A stretch of DNA of 64,000 nucleotides from Pelagomonas calceolata (Eukaryota; Sar; Pelagophyceae; Pelagomonadales; Pelagomonadaceae), in the NCBI GenBank assembly GCA_918797485.1, contig CAKKNE010000001.1, positions 4,092,001 through 4,156,000 of the forward strand, given 5' to 3'. Numbering within the stretch: position 1 is the stretch's first letter; each line of letters opens with the position of its first letter. The position numbers and the translations under genes are program-made. Below the pieces are notes generated by a model, which saw only the letters and a list, made by a program, of their open reading frames with translations, had not been told where the DNA came from and did no database searches. Of the stretch, positions 55,822-64,000 are shown one piece after another.

Positions 55822-56898
55822 ATGGCCTCCCTGGCTGCTGCCATCGATGTCGACGCCGAGGATGCGACGAAGCCGTCGTCGCCGCGGATCATCGGCGGCA
55901 GCGGCGACGCTGCAGCACCGCTGGAGCTCGCGTCGTCGTCGGACGACGAGGCGCCCGCGCCCGCGCCGCCGCGCAAGCGCGACCGGGACGATTCCTCCTC
56001 GCACGAGCAGCCGCCGGCGAAGAAGAGAAACCCGTTCAAAGCCATGATGGGTCGAGAACGGCCGGTCAATTCGTACCTCGAGGATCCCGCGTCGTTCAAA
56101 TCCGGTGGGGTCGTAGGGCTCCCGGACCGCGTGCGCGCCCACACCGTGCCTCCCGTGAAGGGCCTGGTCGTGTTCCACGATTTCGTGACGGCCGACGAGG
56201 AGCGCGACCTCGTGCGCGCCGTCGAGCCGGTCCTGCTGGGTGGGAACCACATCAGTGGCGCGGGGCGCGTGCACCGGCACATGGGTTTCGGCACGGAGAA
56301 CCAGGGCGGCTACCCGTGCGTGATGAACCGCCGGGCGCAGAAAGTATGGGCGGGCACGCCTCGCGCGGGCACGTACGAGAAGGTCCCGATAAAGGGCCCG
56401 GACCCGCCCGCGGAGGCGCCGCCGCCGATTCCGGAGTGGGCGCAGCCGCTCGCGCGCAGCATCAACGACCTCGGGCTGCCGGCATTCCTGCCGACGCGGC
56501 TCGACTGCCTGCGCTACACGCCGCCGGACGGCCAGATCGGCGCCCACTCCGATGACCCCTGGTCTGGGCCGACGGTCTGCCTGCTGACGCTCGCGGCGGA
56601 GACGGTGATGACCTTCGAGCTGAAGGAGTCCGAGAAGCTCGCCCGGTACCGTAACCTCGCGCCGCTCCGCGTCCGCCTCCCGCCGCGGAGCCTCCTCGTC
56701 TTCACGGGCGATGCGCGCTGGAAGTTCAACCACTCGATCAAGCCCGCGGACATCAAGTACGGCGCCGCCGGCCAGCGGATCTCGCTGACGTTCCGCGCGA
56801 CGACGATGCCGGACGAGTGGAGCAAGTGGCGCTGCCAGCCCGACGGGTCCTGCACGGCCGCGAGCCCCTGTGCGTTGTGTAAGCCTCCGTGGTTGTAA
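55822..56898 (+). CDS. AlkB-like 2-oxoglutarate/Fe(II) dioxygenase
   Basis: 358 residues from ATG 55822. After a disordered acidic N-terminus there is an AlkB-type double-stranded beta helix: VFHDFVTADEERDLVRAV, LDCLRYTPPDGQIGAHSDDP (H-x-D of the iron site near residue 241), PPRSLLVFTGDARWKFNHSI (distal His) and QRISLTFRAT (2OG-binding Arg plus the second AlkB Arg). All three iron ligands and the RxxxxxR pattern are present, so it is likely active, demethylating nucleic acid or protein. The subfamily (ALKBH4/7/8-like) cannot be fixed. A degenerate GCTAG-like stretch lies about 60-85 bp upstream. Confidence 0.85.
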   Translation: MASLAAAIDVDAEDATKPSSPRIIGGSGDAAAPLELASSSDDEAPAPAPPRKRDRDDSSSHEQPPAKKRNPFKAMMGRERPVNSYLEDPASFKSGGVVGLPDRVRAHTVPPVKGLVVFHDFVTADEERDLVRAVEPVLLGGNHISGAGRVHRHMGFGTENQGGYPCVMNRRAQKVWAGTPRAGTYEKVPIKGPDPPAEAPPPIPEWAQPLARSINDLGLPAFLPTRLDCLRYTPPDGQIGAHSDDPWSGPTVCLLTLAAETVMTFELKESEKLARYRNLAPLRVRLPPRSLLVFTGDARWKFNHSIKPADIKYGAAGQRISLTFRATTMPDEWSKWRCQPDGSCTAASPCALCKPPWL

Positions 56899-56912
56899 GT
56901 ATATAAACAGTC

Positions 56913-57407
56913 TTACCGCGGCGTCTCCTCGGGCCCCAGAGCAGTTCTCTCCCCAGTAGCGGGCGCGTCGGCCTTCTCCGGCTCCGCGGCGAGCGCGTCG
57001 CCGAACTGCTCGAGGACTTTTTGTTGCAGCGTCGCGAGCCGCGCGAGGACGTCGGACACGGGCTCCCGCGTCGTCGCGTAGAGGACCACGAAGTGCGAGC
57101 CCCCTTCCAGCAGCTCGCCCAGGGCCAGGTGGCCGCCCTCGACGCAAAAGACGAGCGTCCGCAGGTCGCCCGAGTCCGACCGAGCCGGCAGCAAGGCCAG
57201 GTGCGCCCAGACGTGCGCCGCGATCGCGCTCACGGACCGCGGCGCCTCGACGCCGTCGAAGCCCGCCGCACTCAACGTCGCGCCCTTGCCCGTCGTGAGC
57301 ATGGCCCCTCCGCTTCCGCCCTGGTCGTCGACGTGCTGCTTGAGCAGCGCGTGGAGGTCCTTGGCGCGGATCATGCCCGTCGGGTCCGCCGCGGTGGGGG
57401 TCGCCAT
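56913..57407 (-). CDS. LAMTOR2: LAMTOR2-like roadblock protein (Ragulator)
   Basis: 164 residues. The N-terminus MIRAKDLHALLKQHVDDQGG then AMLTTGKGATLSAAG follows the LAMTOR2/p14 roadblock fold (MLRPKAL.QVL.. LLLNNEGSLLA). SAIAAHVWAHLAL matches the second helix, LRTLVFCVEGGHLALGELL the next strands, and HFVVLYATTREPVSDVLARL the last. LAMTOR2 is a subunit of Ragulator, which anchors Rag GTPases and mTORC1 at lysosomes. The protein has an extra disordered tail of about 40 residues. Convergent with AlkB (14 bp apart). Confidence 0.78.
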   Translation of the reverse strand: MATPTAADPTGMIRAKDLHALLKQHVDDQGGSGGAMLTTGKGATLSAAGFDGVEAPRSVSAIAAHVWAHLALLPARSDSGDLRTLVFCVEGGHLALGELLEGGSHFVVLYATTREPVSDVLARLATLQQKVLEQFGDALAAEPEKADAPATGERTALGPEETPR

Positions 57408-57776
57408 TGGCGCGGTCGCGTCGGCTGGCGTCTCTGTGGCGGCTGCAGCCTCTTGTGCTTGGACCAGCTGTGCTATCGGCGCAGCGGTGTGGAGTTGGAA
57501 GCAGCAGCTGGCGCGCCGTACGAGATGTGCTTGTCGCCGCTATTTGCCGTCGGCTGGCGACCTTTGCCGCGCGCAGCACAAGTTTTAGCCAAAGCGGGCT
57601 AGCTAGCGTCCAGTAAGACACTAGCACGGGTTTTGCAGCGTTTTTACATCCTAGCACCGTAACAATAAGCCCCAGTCGCGTTTTCATACCCGTGTAGCAA
57701 TGAAGGCCCCCCGCTCCCACCCGGCTCGGGCTCATAAGTAAGGATAATAACTTACCGACACCACGGCCAAGATAAA
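57408..57776. other. Intergenic with promoter motif and CACCGTAACAATA
   Basis: The LAMTOR2 upstream and TAF6 downstream region. The GCTAG motif at 57602-57625 is followed 30 bp later by CACCGTAACAATA (about 57655), the same pair as at 17007/17060. Confidence 0.5.
57602..57625. promoter_or_regulatory. GCTAG-palindrome promoter motif, copy
   Basis: Arms GCTAGCGTCC and GACACTAGC around AGTAA. 195 bp upstream of the LAMTOR2 start. Confidence 0.7.
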
Positions 57777-59165
57777 TCAGATGAACACCGCCGCCCCGGA
57801 GTCCGCCAGCGCGACGGCCCGCTCGCCGAGTGCCTCTAACAATGGATCCTCTTTCGCATCCGGCCGCGCCGCCCGCACGTTCTTCGCGGCGCCGTCGTGG
57901 CCGCGCTTGCGCTTGCCTCCTCGGACGTCGTCAGCTTTCTCAAACCGCTTCGGCGGTCGCGAGGGTTCGACCTCACCGACCGCGCGCCACTCACCTTCTA
58001 CATAGGTCCCCGCCGTCTGCTCTTGAAAACAGCTACCAGGAGCGGCGCCCCTCAAACCTCGACGAGCGCTCACGATAGCATCTAAACATCTACGCTTGTC
58101 GTCGCTCTCCGGTAATTCAGCAAAAGCATTTGCCAGCTTGGTCAGGCGCGGCTCGGCGTACCTATGTAAAGCCGCGGGGCCCAGCGCGACCAAACATTGC
58201 AGCGCGCCGTACTTCGTCGCAAAAGGCTTGTCGCTATCCAGCGCGCCGCACAGCGTCTGGACGACGCGGGGCCTCAAATCCGTGAACCGGTCCCCGAACT
58301 CCTCGCAGATGGACGCGACGCATCGCGACGCGTCCTCCCTGACGAGCCAGTGGTCCGGGTCGTCTCCTCCACCCAACTTGCGAGCTACTACAAGTGTAAG
58401 GGCCGCGGGCACGAGCTGGTGCAGGTGGAACTCCACACCGGCACCAGGATTCATTGATAATGAACGAATAAACGTAGCAACGTACCGCAGCTGCTCGCAC
58501 GGCCTCGAGGTTTTATGCGCCTCGGCGGCTTCTCTCGAAGCTAATGCAGCTAAATGAGGTGCCAGCGGCCTTAGACCGGCGTCCCTTCGTAAAGATCGGA
58601 AGACCTCGCGCCGCCTGGCTTCGTCGCACTTGCCTAGTATGGCATCATCAACAGCTCTAACATACAGCTCCTGCTCGCGTCGCAACGGCGGCGTTTTGAG
58701 TTCTTTCGTCTTCGAGTCTTCGCGCGCGTCTCTACCATCGACGGCGAGCCACGATAAAGCGAGGGCGGCCTCGGGCGGCGCCGCGACCAATGCTCTTTGG
58801 CGCGCTTCCGCCTCGACGGCATCCAAGTCCAACTCCTTCGGCTCGAGAGTTGCTGAGCCATTTAAAGTAGCCACCAAACTTCGACGGGGATGGCCGAGCA
58901 CGCGCTCGTCTCCGAGTGACTCGAGAGCATCATTCAGGTCATCACCGGAGAGCCTTCGCCCGCGCCGCCGTCGGCACCGCTGCGCGGCGGCGTCGAGGAT
59001 CGTTCGCAGTCTCCTCTCAACAGCCACGGCGACGGCCTCCGCACAATCCGGATCCAAGGCCATCGGCGGATTCGCTGCCTCGAGCTGCGGCGCCGCGCCG
59101 CGGCAGACCGCCGCGGCCCAGGCGTGCACGAGGCGCGTCGCGTTTGTGTCCGCGTCGTCCGCCAT
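57777..59165 (-). CDS. TAF6: TFIID/SAGA subunit TAF6
   Basis: 462 residues. An N-terminal histone-fold-like segment (CAEAVAVAVERRLRTILDAA, then DLNDALESL) is followed by the TAF6 middle region (REQELYVRAVDDAILGKC) and the conserved HEAT domain at about 180-350: LRRDAGLRPLAPHLAAL, ATFIRSLSMNPGAGVEFHLH, HQLVPAALTLVVARKL, HWLVREDASRCVASICEEF, FATKYGALQCLVALGP. These match TAF6, a core subunit of TFIID and SAGA that pairs with TAF9. The C-terminus is basic and low complexity. Complete. Confidence 0.92.
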   Translation of the reverse strand: MADDADTNATRLVHAWAAAVCRGAAPQLEAANPPMALDPDCAEAVAVAVERRLRTILDAAAQRCRRRRGRRLSGDDLNDALESLGDERVLGHPRRSLVATLNGSATLEPKELDLDAVEAEARQRALVAAPPEAALALSWLAVDGRDAREDSKTKELKTPPLRREQELYVRAVDDAILGKCDEARRREVFRSLRRDAGLRPLAPHLAALASREAAEAHKTSRPCEQLRYVATFIRSLSMNPGAGVEFHLHQLVPAALTLVVARKLGGGDDPDHWLVREDASRCVASICEEFGDRFTDLRPRVVQTLCGALDSDKPFATKYGALQCLVALGPAALHRYAEPRLTKLANAFAELPESDDKRRCLDAIVSARRGLRGAAPGSCFQEQTAGTYVEGEWRAVGEVEPSRPPKRFEKADDVRGGKRKRGHDGAAKNVRAARPDAKEDPLLEALGERAVALADSGAAVFI

Positions 59166-59718
59166 GGCTTTGCGATACTTTTGAGGCCTGCGCCCAGCCT
59201 CTGGGTCGCGGCGGCGGCGTGTAGCAGGCCCAAAGTACAGCTGAGTGTTTATGCTCCAGGGGCCGCGGGGCGTCGTCCGTGCGCGCTGTCCAGCTCGAAG
59301 CGGCTTTGGACGAGAGTGCTGTGGTACGCGACGCAGTCTCAGTCCCTAGGTTAGCACACCGCGCGTGCTATCGAGGCGGCGACCAAGCCAGGAGAGGAGG
59401 CCAAAACAGCTCAAATCGCTGCCTCCTGTACCGACGCGACAGCCGCTTCAGAGTTGTGATTGCTGCTTCGCGCGAGCCGTGCTCACTGAGATAAGGCCGC
59501 TGCAAGCGCCACTGTAGCCCCGCGCGCCGCCCCAGCAGCAATTCCCACCGAGCCACAGCCGGGTGCCGCGCACGCCGCAGAGCGGACAAGCCCTCGCGAG
59601 CACGATCGCGTCGCGCGCGTCGCCGCGGACGGATTTGGTGAGGGAGCTCCTCGGGTCGCCCCCGGTGCATTCGGCCAAGGCCGTCGCGGAGGCGCCGCTG
59701 ACGTACCGGAAGGCAGCC
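59166..59718. other. Divergent intergenic region TAF6/LEO1
   Basis: 553 bp shared upstream region of two transcription-factor genes. Open frames extend from the LEO1 side but have no protein-like signal before 59719. A CCTAGGTTAGCAC stretch near 59345 may be a degenerate promoter motif. Confidence 0.45.
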
Positions 59719-61128
59719 ATGGCCGAAGCAAATACAACAATGGGCGACTTGTTTGGAGAGTCGAGCGGCGAGGAAGAAGAAGTCGCGCCGGCGGCGGCCG
59801 TGCCGGATCCGCCGAAGGCCCGACGGCGCATCATCGACGACGACGACGACGACGACGAAGACGACTTCGCGCCGGCGCCGCCGAAACCTCCAAGTAAACC
59901 AGACGCGTCCATGAGCGACCTGTTTGGAGCCGACAGCGACGAAGATCAAACAGAAAAGAAGGACGAGACCCACAAGATGGAGGACTTGTTCGGCGCTGAT
60001 AGTGATGAGGACAAGCCCGCCGAATCGAAGCACCGCATGGAGGACCTGTTCGGGGACGACGAGGATGAGGAACCCGTAGCACAACCGGTCGAAGCTCCTA
60101 CTAGAAAGCTCCATCCCAAGAAACGTATCTTGGTGAAGGGCGACAAGGTCGAGAAGTTGATCCTGCCAGAAACACCAGCACCCTCGGCCACGGCAAAAGC
60201 CGCAGTTTTACGAGTGCCCAAATTTGTCGCCTTCGAGCAGTCCCCGTGGGACCCGGACAAGCCCCAGAAGGAATACGACGAAGGCCAGGCCGTGCTGCGG
60301 TGGCGGCTCGAGAAGGATATTCTCACGGGTGAGTCGATGCTCGATGAAAATAACAAACCGAAATGGACCAGTAACGGGCGACTCGTGAAGTGGTCCGACG
60401 GTAGTATGCAGTTGATTGTGGGGAGCGAGCGTTACGACATTGTCGAGAGACCGATGAAGTCGGAGCGACTATGTCTGCAGGCCAAACCCAAGTCGGGCGC
60501 CATGTGTCTCGTCTCGCAGAAGGCGCTCGAGACGGAGATGCGACTGAGGCCTCCATCACTATCGTCCGAAGCGCATAAGGCCTTCTCATTGAGAACTAAA
60601 AAAGCAGTGGTGAAAGCTAAAGGGGTCAAGGAGTTCTTCGCGACTTCCGATCCGGAGATGGACAAGCGGGCCCGAGAAAAACAAAAGGACGAGGAGATAC
60701 GACGCGAGGCGCGTAGGAAGGCGCGGGAGGCGCGCGGGAATTACTCGGGAGGGGGCTACGGTGGCCGGGCCGCGGCGGGCATGAACCGCGCCTTCCTCGA
60801 AGACGACGAGCCGGGCTTGTATGATGACGTCGGCGACGTGGGCGCGCTCAAACGCAGCACCAAGGCCGCCACGAACGAGGCCATTTTTGGGGAGAGCGAC
60901 GAGGAGGAGGATGATGGTGGGGACTTTGATTCGAGGATGAAGGCGGCGGGCCGGGCAGCTTCCGATGACGAGGACGAGGACGAGGCTCCTAAATCAGCCA
61001 CAAACGCGGACATCTTCGGCGAGAGCGACGACGACGAGGAGATGGCCGAGGCGCCGCCTCCATCAGAACCTGCCGTACAACGGAAGCGGCGCGTCATCGC
61101 CGACGAGGACGAGGACGAGGACATGTAG
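59719..61128 (+). CDS. LEO1: PAF1-complex subunit LEO1
   Basis: 469 residues from ATG 59719 (MAEANTTMGDLFGESS). The core domain at about 140-310 has LRVPKFVAFEQSPWDP, VLRWRLEKD, SNGRLVKWSDGSMQLIVGSE and LCLVSQKALETEM-like blocks that define LEO1. The protein is a subunit of the Paf1 complex, which travels with RNA polymerase II and promotes histone modification. Both termini are acidic and carry repeated FG motifs: DLFGESSGEEEE, DLFGADSDED (twice), DLFGDDEDEE, AIFGESDEEE and DIFGESDDDEE. These match known TND-interacting motifs of elongation factors, and IWS1 in the same window carries one too. Confidence 0.93.
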   Translation: MAEANTTMGDLFGESSGEEEEVAPAAAVPDPPKARRRIIDDDDDDDEDDFAPAPPKPPSKPDASMSDLFGADSDEDQTEKKDETHKMEDLFGADSDEDKPAESKHRMEDLFGDDEDEEPVAQPVEAPTRKLHPKKRILVKGDKVEKLILPETPAPSATAKAAVLRVPKFVAFEQSPWDPDKPQKEYDEGQAVLRWRLEKDILTGESMLDENNKPKWTSNGRLVKWSDGSMQLIVGSERYDIVERPMKSERLCLQAKPKSGAMCLVSQKALETEMRLRPPSLSSEAHKAFSLRTKKAVVKAKGVKEFFATSDPEMDKRAREKQKDEEIRREARRKAREARGNYSGGGYGGRAAAGMNRAFLEDDEPGLYDDVGDVGALKRSTKAATNEAIFGESDEEEDDGGDFDSRMKAAGRAASDDEDEDEAPKSATNADIFGESDDDEEMAEAPPPSEPAVQRKRRVIADEDEDEDM

Positions 61129-61316
61129 TTTTTACGTGGCTAAGGATATTAACATACGTGCTAGTGGACGTGTGCCCCGCGCGCCACGGTGACCCGAGAT
61201 TTTCGGGTGGTGATCTGGTGGTGACGCTCCTGCTGCTCTGCAACTCTGCTGCCCTGCACCTGGCCACCCGCACTCCCTGCCTTGGGATTTGTTCGGATTG
61301 AGCTCGACGCTGGGCC

Positions 61317-62345
61317 ATGTCGCTCTTCTTTCCACCCAATCGGGGGCAAGGGCTTAACCCCTGGGGTTTGTTCGTACCACCCCTGTCGGCGGGCCGGGGT
61401 TACGGGCCGGGCTCAACCGCGGAGGACGCACCACCACCCTGTCGCACCGCGGGCTGCCGCTGGCACGGGCACCCGGAATTCGGCGGCCTATGCTCGACCT
61501 GCGGGGAGGGCTGGACCCCTCAACGCCTCGAACAGCTGCGTTTGCTGGCAAAGGAGGCAGAGGAGGAGACGCGCGCCCGCGACTTCGAGGACTGGGACGA
61601 GCCCGGCGTGACGTTTTCGCCGCAGGAATACGATTGGCTGCGGCGCGGCGTCGAGCGCTGGGCCGCCGACCGTGTTCCCGATTCATTCGGCGCGATGACC
61701 TTCGTTTCCAAGCTGCTCCTCGAGTCTCATCGGCTCCTCACGCCGGAGCAGGCGCGGGGGCTCTGGCGGGCCGTGGAGCCGGTGGTGCTCGACGTCCATG
61801 ATCAGATCGCCGGCGAGGCGCGATCGAAATTCGTCGTGCTCCTGGCGAGCTTCCTGCGCTCCCCGGAACGCTGGTGCCGCATCCCGCCTCACGTGCGCGA
61901 GGAGTTCTGGCCCGACGAAGCTAAGCACGGGGGAACTTGCACTTGGAGCGTGTGCGCTCCGTACACATCGGGTAGCGGGGGATTTCCCTACAACGAGATT
62001 CTGCGGATGCGCCTTCCGCTTTTCCGGGAGTCGAAGCTAATGGCCGCGGCATGCCTCCGGAGGACGACCCTTCCTGAGTCCGTTAAACGCCGCATCAGAA
62101 ATGCAAGAGGGCGCCCGGGCCCGGACATTCCGCCCCTCCTCGTCAAGCGCATATTTCTCTGGTGTGCGCCGGGCTGGTTTGCGCCCACTCAAGCGCGTCC
62201 GGAATATAGCCGTTGGATGTTTGCGCCCAATCAAGTGCGTCCCGAAGCTAGCCGTTGGATGGTGTGCAATGCGTTTCGGTCAAGTGGCGACGACGAGTCT
62301 GGGGAGTGGTTCAACTTTCTGGAACACATGCGACGCCGCTCGTGA
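61317..62345 (+). CDS. A20-type zinc-finger hypothetical protein
   Basis: 342 residues. Residues about 42-68 fit an A20 finger: CRTAGCRWHGHPEFGGLC then STCGEGW, with ligands C-x(4)-C...C-x-x-C. A20 fingers bind ubiquitin or act as E3 modules. There is no AN1 finger, and the following 280 residues are not recognised; they are helical with many Trp/Arg. Near the C-terminus a 14-residue block (APTQARPEYSRWMF / APNQVRPEASRWMV) is tandemly duplicated. Confidence 0.6.
   Translation: MSLFFPPNRGQGLNPWGLFVPPLSAGRGYGPGSTAEDAPPPCRTAGCRWHGHPEFGGLCSTCGEGWTPQRLEQLRLLAKEAEEETRARDFEDWDEPGVTFSPQEYDWLRRGVERWAADRVPDSFGAMTFVSKLLLESHRLLTPEQARGLWRAVEPVVLDVHDQIAGEARSKFVVLLASFLRSPERWCRIPPHVREEFWPDEAKHGGTCTWSVCAPYTSGSGGFPYNEILRMRLPLFRESKLMAAACLRRTTLPESVKRRIRNARGRPGPDIPPLLVKRIFLWCAPGWFAPTQARPEYSRWMFAPNQVRPEASRWMVCNAFRSSGDDESGEWFNFLEHMRRRS
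62178..62261 (+). repeat. In-frame 42-bp tandem duplication
   Basis: Two 42-bp units begin TTTGCGCCCA at 62178 and 62220, with a handful of substitutions between them. In frame inside the A20-finger gene. Confidence 0.85.
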
Positions 62346-62423
62346 CATGGGAGAAACCGGACTCACCGGGAGGACGACTAGCCTAAGACATTTACACACT
62401 ATCCTTGGTTCGGCGCGGAACAG

Positions 62424-62921
62424 TCAGGACGCGCTCCGCAGCCTCAACCCCGCGTAGTAGCGGTCGTATTCCGAGGGCGAGACGTGCAGCGAGAAGTTCA
62501 GCGAGAAGAGGAACTCCACCTCGAGTCGATTCAGCTCCTCCAAGGGAATACCGCCGAGCTGCGCGTAGAAGCTGTTCGGATAAAATGAATCGTCCAGAAA
62601 CTTCGACGCGACGCAGACCGCCGTGATTAATAAACGGTGCACATTCAATGGAGACAGCCGCATGCCCAGCCGGTCGATGTAGACCATGCTCAAGACGAAG
62701 CACCCGGGGGAGCAATCCGCGTACTGGCCTATTCTCTCTAAGTAACTTCGCACAGATATTGCTGGAGGTGTGAGCGCGCAGAACTTCGTGACGTTGTCCC
62801 TCGCGTCCTCGTCGATCAACTTGGATACGACCGTCGCCATGACTATGACCATTTCCGACGACGGCAGCGGCGGGCTCGCCGCGTCGTCGAGCGGCTGCAC
62901 CTGGAGGAACATGGAGGGCAT
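62424..62921 (-). CDS. P/U-type (PHO80-like) cyclin
   Basis: 165 residues. One cyclin box: YLERIGQYADCSPGCFVLSM, VYIDRLG, LNVHRLLITAVCVASKFLDD, FYPNSFYAQLGGIPLEELNR, LEVEFLFSLNFSLHVSPSEY. This matches plant U/P-type and yeast PHO80-like cyclins, which pair with PHO85-type CDKs in nutrient (phosphate) signalling and cell-cycle control. Complete length for the class (150-220 residues). Confidence 0.92.
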   Translation of the reverse strand: MPSMFLQVQPLDDAASPPLPSSEMVIVMATVVSKLIDEDARDNVTKFCALTPPAISVRSYLERIGQYADCSPGCFVLSMVYIDRLGMRLSPLNVHRLLITAVCVASKFLDDSFYPNSFYAQLGGIPLEELNRLEVEFLFSLNFSLHVSPSEYDRYYAGLRLRSAS

Positions 62922-63347
62922 CGCTACCGCACCGGCATGGTATCCGCCCGCATGCGTGCCTCGACCAGTTTAGCGCGTGCTGTGGCTCTAATCGGTGGTT
63001 CAGGCACTGACAGCTCTGGATGGGGCTGTGCAAACGCAGCGCGCCACAGCGCTCTCGAGGCAATGATGTGGACCAGTAGGCGACAACAATGTGCGTTCAC
63101 ACTATCGAAAACACCGGGAACGGCGGCTTGCACCTGTTGTTTGCAGTCGACAAACTAGTGTGTCACTACGCAAAGCACGGCCGAATTTTTGCACAGGCTA
63201 ATTTGGAAGCGCTGGCCGTTACTCGTGCGTGCGACGGCCTTAAGAGTCGTCGCCTTGCAGGGCCAGATACGACGAGGGCAAAAAACGCGGCTTCGCTGCA
63301 AGCCAGGGCTGCACAGCTGCCTCGCCGCCACCGCTGCGCAGACAACC
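62922..63347. other. Divergent intergenic region with weak motif
   Basis: 426 bp. At 63155-63171 CTAGTGTGTCACTACGC resembles the motif at 2753. No gene seen. Confidence 0.4.
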
Positions 63348-64000
63348 ATGACCAAACAAAAGAAAAAGAGCAAACAAAAGAAGAAAGAAAACAACGGCGA
63401 CGCCGAAGCGCTCGCGAAACAAATCCAACAAACCACCTTAGACGAGACGCGGCGACGGCGCGAGGCCGAGCGCTCGCGGGAATTGTCCAGAGAACTCTGC
63501 GCGTCGCGCCACGATGGGGTGGAATGGTGCGAGTACGAGGGCGAAGTGAACTTGCCCGAGGTCATGCGTTTGGTCGACGATGATTTAAGCGAGCCCTACT
63601 CGATTTTTACGTACCGCTACTTCGTGAAAAATTGGCCTAGTTTATGTTTGTTGGCGAAGATCGAGGGCGAGACGGTAGCTTGTGTGGTCTCAAAAGCCGA
63701 GGTCGAGAATTCGCAGCTCGTGGCGGGCGAGACGTGTTATAGAGGTTATATCGCGATGCTCGCCGTGAACAATACATATAGGAGATCAGGTATTGGTACC
63801 GCTCTAGTCTGTCGCTCGATCGAAAGGATGCGCGCCATGGGCTGCGCGGAAGTCATCCTCGAGACGGAGACGACGAACACGATCGCACTTTCTTTATATG
63901 AGAAATTGGGCTTCGCGCGCGACGAGCGGCTGTTCAAATATTATTTGAATGGTGCCGACGCCTTTAGATTGTGTTTGCCGCTGGCGCGCGAGGACTTTGT
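63348..64000 (+). CDS. NAA30: NatC catalytic subunit NAA30 (partial)
   Basis: From ATG 63348 the frame is open to the window edge (217 complete codons). A Lys-rich start (MTKQKKKSKQKKKENNGD) precedes a GNAT domain with NAA30/MAK3 blocks: EPYSIFTYRYFVKNWPSLCL, GYIAMLAVNNTYRRSGIGTA (acetyl-CoA P-loop), VILETETTNTIALSLYEKLG and FARDERLFKYYLNGADAFRL. NAA30 is the catalytic subunit of NatC, which acetylates N-termini such as Met-Leu. Only a few C-terminal residues should be missing. Confidence 0.94.
   Translation, partial: MTKQKKKSKQKKKENNGDAEALAKQIQQTTLDETRRRREAERSRELSRELCASRHDGVEWCEYEGEVNLPEVMRLVDDDLSEPYSIFTYRYFVKNWPSLCLLAKIEGETVACVVSKAEVENSQLVAGETCYRGYIAMLAVNNTYRRSGIGTALVCRSIERMRAMGCAEVILETETTNTIALSLYEKLGFARDERLFKYYLNGADAFRLCLPLAREDF

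Noticed and set aside
55738-57735. 665-residue open frame on the minus strand
   Set aside because: It runs across AlkB (antisense), the 3' gap and LAMTOR2 in another frame, with Arg/Gly/Ala-rich composition and no motif.

Overview
The window looks like a compact nuclear genome segment of a photosynthetic, flagellated stramenopile. A pelagophyte such as Pelagomonas or a relative is my best guess, by inference. Supporting signs: GC-rich DNA; about 36 closely packed genes on both strands, mostly single-exon; eukaryotic gene families throughout (XAB2/SYF1, TAF6, LEO1, IWS1, NMT, BEACH, dynein subunits); N-termini of plastid bipartite type, a signal peptide ending in an ASAFAP-like motif (kinase-like protein near 1.9 kb, HrpB-type helicase at 32.2 kb, aldehyde dehydrogenase at 52.4 kb); flagellar/IFT genes (DYNC2LI1, RSPH9, DYNLL1); and introns that look like transposon-derived introner elements, known from pelagophytes and Micromonas.

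Layout. 0-16 kb: a partial secreted or membrane protein, a plastid pseudokinase, a cysteine-free mitochondrial ferredoxin-fold protein, XAB2/SYF1, a proline-rich hypothetical, a giant TARBP1-like tRNA methyltransferase, a GNL3-type ribosome-biogenesis GTPase and a PARP-type zinc-finger protein. 15-27 kb: a putative cysteine peptidase with a USP8/AMSH-like domain, a CID + zinc-finger RNA-processing factor (one intron), a multi-MYND protein, IWS1, a tandem pair of membrane proteins, an unknown, and ALG14. 27-41 kb: a RING-H2 membrane protein, DYNC2LI1 with two introner introns, an unknown, a plastid helicase, an ankyrin protein, a TMEM184/Ost-alpha membrane protein, RSPH9, a small unknown and N-myristoyltransferase. 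41-53.5 kb: a 2171-residue BEACH-WD40 protein, a RAP/SAM/zinc-finger protein carrying a DNA hairpin array, an aldehyde dehydrogenase and dynein LC8. 53.5-64 kb: a glycosyltransferase, an unknown, an AlkB-like dioxygenase, LAMTOR2, TAF6, LEO1, an A20-finger protein, a P/U-type cyclin and a partial NAA30.

Genes are not in operons, but many divergent pairs share short promoters. The two most notable non-coding signals are (1) a roughly 20-24 bp imperfect palindrome (GCTAG...CTAGC ends) found about 75-270 bp upstream of start codons at ten or more places, and (2) short transposon-like introns with terminal inverted repeats and 8-bp target duplications, one copy of the duplication supplying the splice donor. 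A run of about eight near-perfect hairpins inside the RAP-domain gene is a third structure not explained by coding function. No tRNA, rRNA, CRISPR, retroelement or virus-like element was recognised.
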